This document shows positions 38,716 through 46,858 of a stretch of DNA of 64,000 nt, one piece after another (position 1 is the first letter of the stretch; each line of letters opens with the position of its first letter). Under the pieces are notes generated by a model. That model was not told the origin of the DNA and ran no database searches. It worked only from the letters and a program-made list of their open reading frames with translations. The translations under genes and the position numbers were made by a program. Source of the stretch: an uncultured Acidobacteriia bacterium (GTDB lineage Bacteria > Acidobacteriota > Terriglobia > Bryobacterales > Bryobacteraceae); contig CAIYVZ010000082.1 in the NCBI GenBank assembly GCA_903929755.1, positions 59,599 through 123,598 of the forward strand, given 5' to 3'.

Positions 38716-38732
38716 TTGGCCCTTGACCTGCA
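38716..38732 (+). promoter_or_regulatory. Candidate sigma54 promoter of the porin-cytochrome operon
   Basis: TTGGCCCTTGACCTGCA has the GG and GC pairs exactly 10 nt apart and matches 9 of the 14 fixed positions of the -24/-12 consensus YTGGCACGrNNNTTGCW. It lies 32 bp before the ATG of the first cytochrome gene. TTGACC within it could instead be a sigma70 -35, but no good -10 follows. Confidence 0.35.
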
Positions 38733-38763
38733 TAAGACACGCCTGTTACTGGGGTAACGTTAA

Positions 38764-40929
38764 ATGACACTTCGAAGGTTATTAACTGAACGAATTTCGA
38801 AAGATGGAGTATCTGGCGCCGGGCGGCTTCGGGTTTTGCTGGCGGTGGTTCTCGCTGCGGGCTTAACGGTTCCGCTGACTGGCGCCAAATCGGCTACCGG
38901 CAGTGGGATCTACAGCCCTCACGATAAGGCGGCCTACCTGAACCAGGTAATCATTGACTTCTTACGGCCAGGTTTGGTCGCGAAGATTGAAACGGGGACG
39001 ATCGCTGCGGATGGCACGATCACGGTCGTCTACAACCTAAAGGACCCGGCTGGCCTGCCGCTCGACATCGCAGGCGTTTATACTCCAGGTCCGATCACTG
39101 TTGGGTACGTGATTGGCGTGATTCCGGCGAACAAAGATCAGTACACGTCCTACATTACTTCTTCTGCAACCGGCGCGGCGGGCACGTTTGACCGCGCAGC
39201 GGCTGACAGCGGCGGCGTGCTGACGCAACTGGACAGCGGCAGATATCAATACGTATACAAGGCGAAGGCCCCGACGGGCTTCGATGCCACGGCGACGCAC
39301 ACTATCGGCATTTATTCGTCGCGCACGATGACGGCGTTCGGGATTCCGAACAACATGTCGAGCGACGTTTTCAGTTTTGTGCCGAATGGCGCAAAGGTGA
39401 CCAAGGTTCGGGACGTGGTGCGGACTGCCTCCTGCAACGGGTGTCACGATCAGCTCTCGGCTCACGGCGGACGCCGCCGCCAGGTTGACCTTTGCATCAT
39501 CTGCCACCAGCCGCAGACCACGGCCGCTTCGACGGGCGTGACGGTTGATTTCAAGGTCTTTATCCACAAGGTACACATGGGCGAGAAGCTGCCCAGCGTG
39601 ATTGCTGGTGGAAAGTATGCCATCGGTTCTGCCGATTGGTCCTCGGTGGCTTTCCCGGCCGACATCCGGCGTTGCGAAACCTGCCACGACCAGAAGTCCG
39701 GTGCCGTGCAGGCGACCAACTATCTGACAAAGCCGAGCGCCGCAGCTTGCGGATCCTGCCATGACAACGTGAACTTCGCCACAGGTAAGAACCATGTGGG
39801 CGGCCCCCAGGTTAGCGATAACCTCTGCGCTACCTGCCACCTTCCTCAGGGAGAAATCGATTTTGACGCTTCTATAAAGGGCTCGCACATGGTGCCGGAA
39901 GATTCGGCTCTGGTGCAGGGTGTTGCGCTTGCTATCAAGAAGATTGATGGAGGCACGGCTGGTTCAAAGCCGACGGTGACCTTCACGATAACTGATAAGA
40001 ACGCTAAAAAAGCGTTGTTGCCGACCGATCTCACCACGCTCTCTTTGACGCTGGGCGGCCCCACTTCGGACTTTGGCTACACGAGCTTTGGTTCCGACGT
40101 GACGACGCCTGGTTACGTGACGGAAAGCGCGCTGACGGCCGCGAAGTGCGGTGCTGACGGCACTTGCACCTACGCCTTCACGCATGCGATCCCGGCGAAT
40201 GCCAAGGGAAGTTTCCAGATCGGCATGGAAGCCCGGCGGGCGGAAGTCCTGCTGCCTGGCACGACCAAGCAGCTCTCGGTAACGACCGGCGCAAAGAACC
40301 CGGTGCTGGCCTTCTCGGTTGACGGCAGCGCAGTAGCGGCTCGCCGCGCGGTTGTGGCCACGGCCAACTGCCAGCGCTGCCACGTACGGTTCACCACGAT
40401 TCACGGTGGCCTGCGCAATCAGACTGAATACTGCGTGATGTGCCACAACCCGTCGAACACAGACGGTGCCCGGCGCCCCGGCGCAGTAGTTGCAGCCGAC
40501 AAGGCACTGCCGAATCAGGGCATCAACTTCAACCTGCTGGTGCACCGCATCCATACAGGTGAAAACCTGGTTGCTCTTGGACGGGAATATACGGTGGTTG
40601 GCTTCGGGGGGTCGCACAACGACTTCACTGAAATCCGCTACCCGGCGATGAACCCGACCGGCGCGGCTGGCGACACCCGGAACTGCTCGATGTGCCACGC
40701 CGGTGGCAGCGAAGGTATTCTGCCGATCGGCAAGAACAACGTCACCGATCCGCAGGGGCCTGTTAGCCCGGTGGCGGCGGTAACTTCCGCCTGCACTGGT
40801 TGCCATGCGGCGATCCCCTCGGCAGCACACGCGCTGTCGCAGACGGATCCGAAGCTTGGTGAAAGCTGCACCGTTTGCCACAAACCTACTGCAGAATTCG
40901 GGGTTGCGAAGGTGCATGCTCAGTACTAA
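38764..40929 (+). CDS. OmcA/MtrC-family decaheme c-type cytochrome
   Basis: 721 residues with a Sec signal (LRVLLAVVLAAGLTVPLTGA). Ten CxxCH sites: CNGCH 224, CIICH about 245, CETCH 304, CGSCH 329, CATCH 355, then after a beta-rich region CQRCH 536, CVMCH 557, CSMCH 641, CTGCH 677, CTVCH 702. The 5 + 5 arrangement around a split-barrel domain, and HDQLSAHGGRR and HVRFTTIHGG after haems 1 and 6, are typical of OmcA/MtrC. In Shewanella these sit on the cell surface and pass electrons to metal oxides or electrodes. Here no lipobox Cys follows the signal, so anchoring must differ from Shewanella MtrC, or the protein is held by the porin complex. First gene of a five-gene operon. Confidence 0.92.
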   Translation: MTLRRLLTERISKDGVSGAGRLRVLLAVVLAAGLTVPLTGAKSATGSGIYSPHDKAAYLNQVIIDFLRPGLVAKIETGTIAADGTITVVYNLKDPAGLPLDIAGVYTPGPITVGYVIGVIPANKDQYTSYITSSATGAAGTFDRAAADSGGVLTQLDSGRYQYVYKAKAPTGFDATATHTIGIYSSRTMTAFGIPNNMSSDVFSFVPNGAKVTKVRDVVRTASCNGCHDQLSAHGGRRRQVDLCIICHQPQTTAASTGVTVDFKVFIHKVHMGEKLPSVIAGGKYAIGSADWSSVAFPADIRRCETCHDQKSGAVQATNYLTKPSAAACGSCHDNVNFATGKNHVGGPQVSDNLCATCHLPQGEIDFDASIKGSHMVPEDSALVQGVALAIKKIDGGTAGSKPTVTFTITDKNAKKALLPTDLTTLSLTLGGPTSDFGYTSFGSDVTTPGYVTESALTAAKCGADGTCTYAFTHAIPANAKGSFQIGMEARRAEVLLPGTTKQLSVTTGAKNPVLAFSVDGSAVAARRAVVATANCQRCHVRFTTIHGGLRNQTEYCVMCHNPSNTDGARRPGAVVAADKALPNQGINFNLLVHRIHTGENLVALGREYTVVGFGGSHNDFTEIRYPAMNPTGAAGDTRNCSMCHAGGSEGILPIGKNNVTDPQGPVSPVAAVTSACTGCHAAIPSAAHALSQTDPKLGESCTVCHKPTAEFGVAKVHAQY

Positions 40930-41938
40930 AACAATGGCACGGTACGCGGGACATAGTCTGGCCGCGTTCGTGCTTCTGACAATGGCGCCGTACCTCTCGT
41001 ACGGCGCCGCCCAGGAGGTGGCCCCCGATAAGGGGGCGGCTCCCCACATGGATCAAACCAGGGCGGCGTCGAAGAAGCGAATCGAGGGGTCGGCGCCAAA
41101 GCAGTTTGGGGAAGACTACGCGGGTTCTCAGGCATGCCAGACGTGTCACGAGGACATCTATAACAACTATCGGAAATCCGCTCACACCTTTGTAGAGACG
41201 GATAAGCGCGGTGGCTGGAGCGAGCACGGTTGTGAATCGTGCCACGGACCAGGGGCGGCACATGCTGGTTCGGGGGATGCCACTGCAATCCGGAATCCGG
41301 CGAAACTACAGCCAGCCGCGACGGACAGTGTTTGCCTGGGTTGCCACCGGAATACGGCGAAGCATTCGGAACGAATTATGAGCGGGCACGCGAAGAGCGC
41401 GGTTGCCTGCACCACCTGCCACTCGATGCACGCCAGGGGTCCGGCCGGTCTGGTGCAGAGGGCTCCGGCTGACGTGAATGCGTTGTGCTCTTCCTGCCAT
41501 CTTTCGGCAAAGGCGCAGTTCGCCAAACCATCTCACCACAAGGTTCCTGAAAACTCGATGACTTGCGTGGATTGCCATAATCCGCACGGGTCGGTACGGC
41601 CTGGCATGGTGCAGACATTTGCTTCGAATGATGCGGCCTGCATCAAGTGCCACGGCGATAAGCGCGGGCCCTTTACTTACGAACATGCCCCGATGCGCCA
41701 GGAAGGTTGCGGAGCTTGCCACGAATCGCACGGGTCAACGAATCCCAGGTTGTTGACCAGACAGGAAGTGCGGCTCACATGTCTGGAGTGCCACTCGAAT
41801 ATCCCGGGTACCGCGAACCAGAAGGCCGGGGTTGTTCCGCCGGCATTCCATGACTTGCGCTCGCCGCGTTACGCGAATTGTACCGTGTGTCATCAAAAGA
41901 TCCACGGCAGCTATACGGACAGGAATCTGCTGCGATGA
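40916..41938 (+). CDS. MtrA/DmsE-family decaheme c-type cytochrome
   Basis: 340 residues from ATG 40916, overlapping the previous gene by 14 bp with GAAGGTG upstream; ATG 40934 is an alternative. After a signal (SLAAFVLLTMAPYLSYGAA) come ten CxxCH sites in order: CQTCH, CESCH, CLGCH, CTTCH, CSSCH, CVDCH, CIKCH, CGACH, CLECH, CTVCH. Distal-His patterns such as HNPHGSVRPGM and HESHGSTNPRLL are typical of MtrA/DmsE/PioA. The protein should insert into the MtrB-type barrel and form a haem wire across the outer membrane, taking electrons from periplasmic cytochromes. The stop overlaps the porin start (ATGA). Confidence 0.93.
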   Translation: MLSTKTMARYAGHSLAAFVLLTMAPYLSYGAAQEVAPDKGAAPHMDQTRAASKKRIEGSAPKQFGEDYAGSQACQTCHEDIYNNYRKSAHTFVETDKRGGWSEHGCESCHGPGAAHAGSGDATAIRNPAKLQPAATDSVCLGCHRNTAKHSERIMSGHAKSAVACTTCHSMHARGPAGLVQRAPADVNALCSSCHLSAKAQFAKPSHHKVPENSMTCVDCHNPHGSVRPGMVQTFASNDAACIKCHGDKRGPFTYEHAPMRQEGCGACHESHGSTNPRLLTRQEVRLTCLECHSNIPGTANQKAGVVPPAFHDLRSPRYANCTVCHQKIHGSYTDRNLLR

Positions 41939-43983
41939 AGAGCCTATACGCGGTATTCTTACTCCCCCTGACTTTCATCCCGGTGCTGGCGCTGGCGCAG
42001 GATGCTCCTGCTCCGGCTGCCGCAACGGCCGCCGCTCCGGCAGCCGAAGCCCCTTCGCCGGTACCGTCGTCTGAGAACTGGCTGACCGGTTATGTTGAGC
42101 TGGGGTATCGGACGCAGACCGGAATTGCGGGCAGTGAAGCCACTTACCGGTCCATCGTGAATCTGGGGGAGGGCCTGAAGCTCTCTGGCACCGACTTCAC
42201 GATTCTGGACCCGAAGAAGCGTCTGTTTGAACGGCTCAGGATACGTGCCTATGACTGGGGTGGCGATCCCTGGTCCAGCTTCCATATTTTTGTGGAGAAG
42301 CGCGGTATTTATAAGTTCCTGGGCGATTACCGGAACCTGACTTACTTCAATAACCTCGCTTCGTATGCCGACCCGACCCTGCCACGTGGTGTGGTGCTGG
42401 ATCAGCAATCTTTCGATACGAAGCGGCGGATGGGATCGTGGGCTCTGGAACTGTTCAACGGTCGTCTGCTCTCGCCGTATGTGATGTATGACCGGGATTC
42501 CAGCTCGGGCAGAAATGTCTCGGTATTCCGAACGGATGGCAATGAGTTTGCGATTCCGGAACTTAGCCGGGACGCGACGAATCTCTATCGGGCGGGTGTC
42601 CATGTGACGCTGCGACGATTCCACGTGACGGTGGAACAGGGCGCCAGTGTCTTCCGCAGCGATCAGAATTCGAATGTTAGCGCCGGAAGTTCCACGAATC
42701 CGGGGAATAATCTGAATCCGGTATTGGGCCAGCCGATTTATCTTTCGAGTTTGCTTCGTGCCACCGGGGTTCGCGGAAACGGCGCGTTTAGCCGGCTTAC
42801 CGGAACGGCTACGTTGTCTTCCTGGCTGGATGTCTACGGGCACTACATGTATGCCAATCCGCATAATGACGTAAACTTCCAGCAGCTCGCCACGGGTAGT
42901 TTTGTGGTGTTGAGCCAGGCGTTGTTTTACTCCACAGGCCAGAGCATTCTTACAGCAACGGCCAACCTGCCCCATAAGGGCGGAAACTTTGGGTGGGACC
43001 TGCACCCTGCCCGCCGCTTCCGGGTGACGCAGGCGTGGACCACGGATCGGCTGGACAGCCGGGCCACCGCGGTGACGCTGGACCGGCTTGCACTGGCAGC
43101 TAGTACGCCGCTGGGCAACTCGACTCTGGGATACACGACTCTGGGTAACTCGACGCTGGGAAACACCAACTCGTTGCTGAATGCCAGCGACAACCGTCTG
43201 GAAACGAATGCCTTTGTGGAAGGGCCCCGCCATGTTACTTTTCGTGGCGGCTACCGTTACGTTTGGGGCGATTCCCAGGGGGCGATTCTGCCTGCGGCCG
43301 GTTTACCGGGCGCTCAGTTCGCTACTCTGCGGCGTCAAGTTGGCCTGGGTGGCATCACCTGGAGACCGGGCACGCGCTGGTCCGCAGCGGCCGATGCCGA
43401 AGTGGGACGGGGCTCCGGGGCCTGGTTCCGTACCAGCCTTTATGACTACCGGAAGGTGCGGGCGACGGGCAGCGCAAAGCTTACTTCTACGTTGCGGCTC
43501 TCGCTCGACTATCGCACCCTGCACAACGACAATCCATACTCGGGCGTATCTTACAGATTCGATACTCATCAGGAAGCGGCATCTCTCAACTGGGCGCCAA
43601 AGGGCGAACGGCTGGACTTGCAGGCCAGTTATGAGCATTGTGGGTATAACTCATCCATCGCTTATCTGCAACCGCAGATTCTGGTGTCCGCTGTCTCGAA
43701 CTATCGTGAGGCTTGCCACACGATGTCCGGGTTGGTTTCGGCCAGTCTGAAGAGCCCGGTAAAAGGGATGCCGATCAAGTTGCTGGCTGGTGGTTCCGCT
43801 GTGCTGACCGCGGGTAGCCGCCCTACCACTTACTACCAGCCGACCGCGCGGGTGAATGTTCCGCTCACAAAGAAGATTGGCTTGTTCGCGGAGTGGCGCT
43901 ATTACGGCCTGAACGAAACGTTCTATATGTATGAAGCGTTCCGAACGCATATTCTAACTACCGGGCTGAGGTTTACGCGATGA
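41935..43983 (+). CDS. MtrB/PioB-type decaheme-associated outer-membrane beta-barrel
   Basis: 682 residues from ATG 41935. Signal peptide (LLPLTFIPVLALAQ), then an Ala/Pro-rich spacer and a long series of amphipathic strands in about ten-residue alternation, as for the 26-strand MtrB barrel. Position directly after the MtrA-type gene and length (MtrB about 680-700) support the call; sequence motifs in this family are weak. Residues about 393-412 are four pentapeptide repeats (LGNST-like), probably in a surface or periplasmic loop. It ends TGLRFTR rather than with the common aromatic terminal residue. It should sheath the decaheme wire in the outer membrane. Confidence 0.85.
   Translation: MKSLYAVFLLPLTFIPVLALAQDAPAPAAATAAAPAAEAPSPVPSSENWLTGYVELGYRTQTGIAGSEATYRSIVNLGEGLKLSGTDFTILDPKKRLFERLRIRAYDWGGDPWSSFHIFVEKRGIYKFLGDYRNLTYFNNLASYADPTLPRGVVLDQQSFDTKRRMGSWALELFNGRLLSPYVMYDRDSSSGRNVSVFRTDGNEFAIPELSRDATNLYRAGVHVTLRRFHVTVEQGASVFRSDQNSNVSAGSSTNPGNNLNPVLGQPIYLSSLLRATGVRGNGAFSRLTGTATLSSWLDVYGHYMYANPHNDVNFQQLATGSFVVLSQALFYSTGQSILTATANLPHKGGNFGWDLHPARRFRVTQAWTTDRLDSRATAVTLDRLALAASTPLGNSTLGYTTLGNSTLGNTNSLLNASDNRLETNAFVEGPRHVTFRGGYRYVWGDSQGAILPAAGLPGAQFATLRRQVGLGGITWRPGTRWSAAADAEVGRGSGAWFRTSLYDYRKVRATGSAKLTSTLRLSLDYRTLHNDNPYSGVSYRFDTHQEAASLNWAPKGERLDLQASYEHCGYNSSIAYLQPQILVSAVSNYREACHTMSGLVSASLKSPVKGMPIKLLAGGSAVLTAGSRPTTYYQPTARVNVPLTKKIGLFAEWRYYGLNETFYMYEAFRTHILTTGLRFTR
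43111..43170 (+). repeat. Four tandem 15-bp repeats inside the MtrB-type porin gene
   Basis: Units begin CTGGGcAACTCGACt, CTGGGaTACACGACt, CTGGGtAACTCGACg and CTGGGaAACACCAAC, encoding LGNST, LGYTT, LGNST and LGNTN. The in-frame period can expand or shrink without breaking the protein. Confidence 0.75.
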
Positions 43984-45098
43984 GACAGTTCAGTATTCTG
44001 CTGCTTGCGGTGACGGCCCCGGGCTTTGCCGCAACCCTGCCAATGGACTCCGAGCGAGGCGATAAGCTGTTCCAGTCACAGGGCTGCGTACAGTGCCATA
44101 AACTGAAGGGCTCTGGCGGCATTGTGGCGAATGATCTGGGCCGTGTTCTGGACCGTGCTTACACGCCGGCGGATTTGGCCAGCACGATGTGGAACCACGC
44201 GCCGCAGATGTGGAAGGCCATTCGGGACCGAAGCCTGAAGGTGGGGGATCTGGATCCGCAGAACGCCGCGGATCTGTTTGCCTCGTTCTACTCGGCGCGG
44301 TATTTCGATGTCCCCGGCGATGCGGCTCGCGGCAAATATCAGTTCTCTGATAAGACCTGCGAATCCTGCCATGGCCTGACTTCTCCGGTGAATGAGAAAG
44401 CCAAACCGGTGGCCAAATGGACGACGCTGGGAGACCCGGTTAGTGTGGTGAGCGCCATGTGGGTTCACTCGCCTGAAATGCGCAATGAACTGCAGCGGCG
44501 TAATAAGCAGTTTCCGACGATGACGGCGCAGGAACTGACCGACATTCTGGTGTATCTGCGGAACGCCACGCCGGCCCGGAATGCTCCGGCCTCGTTCCGG
44601 ATCACGGCTTCTGCTGGCGCTGAGCAGTTGGCGTCACAGAAGGGCTGTGTCAGTTGCCATAAAGACCCGAAAGTGTCGCTCTCGAAGAGCCAGACACCTC
44701 TTACGTTGACTGCGGTGGCTGCGGCGATGTGGAATCATGCGTCCATGAAGGTAAGCGGGAAAGAAATTGCGCACCCGAAACTTGAACCGGAAGAGATGCG
44801 GGTACTGGTCGGTTACTATTGGGCCGCGCAGTTCTTCCAGGGCACAGGCGTGGCGGCACGCGGCAAGAAAGTGTTCACGGCAAAGCGTTGCGCCACCTGC
44901 CACGCGGGCGGCGGGGCCGGGCCGGTATTATCCTCGAAGGCCGGCACGTGGAATGGTATTACTATGGTTTCCGGCCTCTGGCGGCATGGGCCAACCATGT
45001 TGAGCCGGATGGAGAAAGACCATATTCCGTGGCCTGTGTTTAAGGCTGGGGAGATGGACGACCTGATTGCGTTTATGAACAGCGCGCCGGGTAAGTAG
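43980..45098 (+). CDS. Exported c-type cytochrome with four haem sites
   Basis: 372 residues with a short signal (FSILLLAVTAPGFAATLP). Four CxxCH sites, CVQCH, CESCH, CVSCH and CATCH, each opening a small cytochrome-c-like module of 80-110 residues; GDKLFQSQGC, ARGKYQFSDKTC, EQLASQKGC and ARGKKVFTAKRC precede them. Modules share a MWNHAP / MWVHSP / MWNHAS / LWRHGP motif, so the protein arose by repeated duplication. The start overlaps the porin stop (ATGA), so it is made with the conduit. Likely a periplasmic carrier delivering electrons to the MtrA-type wire. Confidence 0.85.
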   Translation: MRQFSILLLAVTAPGFAATLPMDSERGDKLFQSQGCVQCHKLKGSGGIVANDLGRVLDRAYTPADLASTMWNHAPQMWKAIRDRSLKVGDLDPQNAADLFASFYSARYFDVPGDAARGKYQFSDKTCESCHGLTSPVNEKAKPVAKWTTLGDPVSVVSAMWVHSPEMRNELQRRNKQFPTMTAQELTDILVYLRNATPARNAPASFRITASAGAEQLASQKGCVSCHKDPKVSLSKSQTPLTLTAVAAAMWNHASMKVSGKEIAHPKLEPEEMRVLVGYYWAAQFFQGTGVAARGKKVFTAKRCATCHAGGGAGPVLSSKAGTWNGITMVSGLWRHGPTMLSRMEKDHIPWPVFKAGEMDDLIAFMNSAPGK

Positions 45099-45134
45099 TC
45101 AGCACCAATACAAATTTGATGGGAGAATGAAGTT

Positions 45135-45464
45135 ATGAAGAAAACTACCTGGACACTGGTGGCTCTGGCAGCGCTCACGGCACTTAGCTGCGTATCCATG
45201 TTCGGCGCCGATGCAAAGGCCGGACAGGCTGCTTATGATAAGTCCTGCAAGGGCTGCCATGGCGCCACCGGATCCCCGAATGCCGCGGTGGCAAAGATGA
45301 TGTCCGTTACTATTCCGGAGCTGAGCTCAGCCGAAGTACAAGGCAAGAGCGACGCCGACCTGACGAAGGTAATTACTGAAGGCAAAGGCAAGATGAAGCC
45401 GGTCAAGTCCCTGGTGGGGCCGCCTGCCGACGTGGTTGCTTACCTTCACACGCTGAAGAAGTAG
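45135..45464 (+). CDS. Small monohaem cytochrome c
   Basis: 109 residues: signal peptide (TLVALAALTALSCVSMFGA), then KAGQAAYDKSCKGCHGATGS with one CxxCH and a class I cytochrome fold ending LVGPPADVVAYLHTLKK. Met in GKGKMKPV is the probable sixth ligand. It follows the four-haem gene by 36 bp and closes the porin-cytochrome operon; it may shuttle electrons from the inner membrane. Confidence 0.85.
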   Translation: MKKTTWTLVALAALTALSCVSMFGADAKAGQAAYDKSCKGCHGATGSPNAAVAKMMSVTIPELSSAEVQGKSDADLTKVITEGKGKMKPVKSLVGPPADVVAYLHTLKK

Positions 45465-45466
45465 AC

Positions 45467-46858
45467 TTACGGTTTTAGTCGGCGGTAAACGCCGTTCTGG
45501 TAAGTGAAGACGTATGGATAGCCATCCTGAGTGGCGGGCTGCGGGCGCATCATCTTAACCCGGTCCACCACCAGGGTGGCTATTTTACTTTGCAGGCGCA
45601 GGATGAAGAGCGGCGTCCATTCATCGGTGCCGAAGCCGTCGTCGAGGAAAAGAAGCGGGCCGTCCTGCGGAAAGTTTTGCGAGGCAAAGAGTTCCACGTC
45701 GCGGGCGTCACCGTAGAGCCATTCACGATTGCCGAGGCGCTGGTCATGAAGATTCAGCTTGCCGAATCTCCACGCCAGCAGGACGAAGACGAAGGCCGCT
45801 GCCAGGGTTTGCGGGTGCGGCTTGCGTACGGTGGTCTTGAGGACGAGATCGGTGAGGACAGCGGCGTACAGAACCCAGCCAGCCCAGGAAATATACAGAA
45901 CGAAGCCACCGCGAGAGGGCAGAAAAGCCACGGGCAGCGTGGTGATGAAGAGCAACGTCCAGGCGAACAGGAGTTGGCGGGAGCGCAGCAGACCGGCCAG
46001 CAGCAGGGGTCCCAGCAGCAAGGCGGCAACAGCCGTGGGGGAGACCTGGAGGGGCTGAATGAACAGGTATCCCAGGTACTCGCTCCACCGCTCCAGGAAG
46101 CGGGAAAACGTGTATTCCTGCTGGTACCACGGATTTGAGGTGAGAGCGTGCGTTCCTGTGGTCTTCATGGCGATGTAAGGCAGGGCCAGCAGACTGAGGC
46201 CGGCTGGCAGCCGGATGTTGCGCCAGAGAAAATCACGCAAAAGAAGTTCGTAGAGCAGTAAAGCGACGGGCAGGGCGACGGCCATTTCCTTGGCATCGAG
46301 AGCCAGGATGAAGGCGGCGGTGATGGCTGCGGACCGCCAAATACCGGGGTACTGATCGCGCTTTCTTGTTGAAATATACAGACAAACGGCCAGGTAGAAG
46401 AACGTGAAGCAGAGAGCGTCGAAAATGACGGCGGTTCGGAACCAGACTTCCATCAGCCGGGTGTGGAAAGCGAACAGGATGGCGGCGAAGGCGACGATCC
46501 GGGGTGAATCGGTTACCAGCTTCACGAACCAGGCAAAGAGCGCGATGTTCACAAGCCCGAGCGCCAGCAGCGCGACCCGAAACGGCTGTGGGTGGAAGCC
46601 GGCCAGTGCAAAGATGGCGCGATACCAGAGTTCGCCCAGAGGTCGGGCGGAATCGGTCCAGTAGAGCAGGTTCGCGAGCAGGAGTTCGCTGACCGGCCTG
46701 GTCCAGGCCATGTAGAGGTTCATCATGTCGTCGCGGTCGAAGAAAATGCCGAGACTTTTCGCGGTGAAGAAAAAATAGTACGCGACGACGAGGCTTGCGG
46801 TCAGGCCGGCAAGCAATTTGCCGCGGAGGCGCTCAGGAGGCACGACGGGTGCCCGCAT
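45467..46858 (-). CDS. Polytopic membrane protein, GT-C glycosyltransferase-like
   Basis: 463 residues with about ten hydrophobic helices. An acidic pair in the first extracytoplasmic loop (IFFDRDDMMNLYMAW, residues about 37-51) is the usual mark of GT-C enzymes that use polyprenyl-linked sugars, and there is a soluble C-terminal tail of about 90 residues. No specific family recognised. It overlaps the upstream permease gene by 26 bp and converges on the cytochrome operon, with 2 bp between stops. It probably glycosylates an exported protein or polymer, which is inference. Confidence 0.65.
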   Translation of the reverse strand: MRAPVVPPERLRGKLLAGLTASLVVAYYFFFTAKSLGIFFDRDDMMNLYMAWTRPVSELLLANLLYWTDSARPLGELWYRAIFALAGFHPQPFRVALLALGLVNIALFAWFVKLVTDSPRIVAFAAILFAFHTRLMEVWFRTAVIFDALCFTFFYLAVCLYISTRKRDQYPGIWRSAAITAAFILALDAKEMAVALPVALLLYELLLRDFLWRNIRLPAGLSLLALPYIAMKTTGTHALTSNPWYQQEYTFSRFLERWSEYLGYLFIQPLQVSPTAVAALLLGPLLLAGLLRSRQLLFAWTLLFITTLPVAFLPSRGGFVLYISWAGWVLYAAVLTDLVLKTTVRKPHPQTLAAAFVFVLLAWRFGKLNLHDQRLGNREWLYGDARDVELFASQNFPQDGPLLFLDDGFGTDEWTPLFILRLQSKIATLVVDRVKMMRPQPATQDGYPYVFTYQNGVYRRLKP

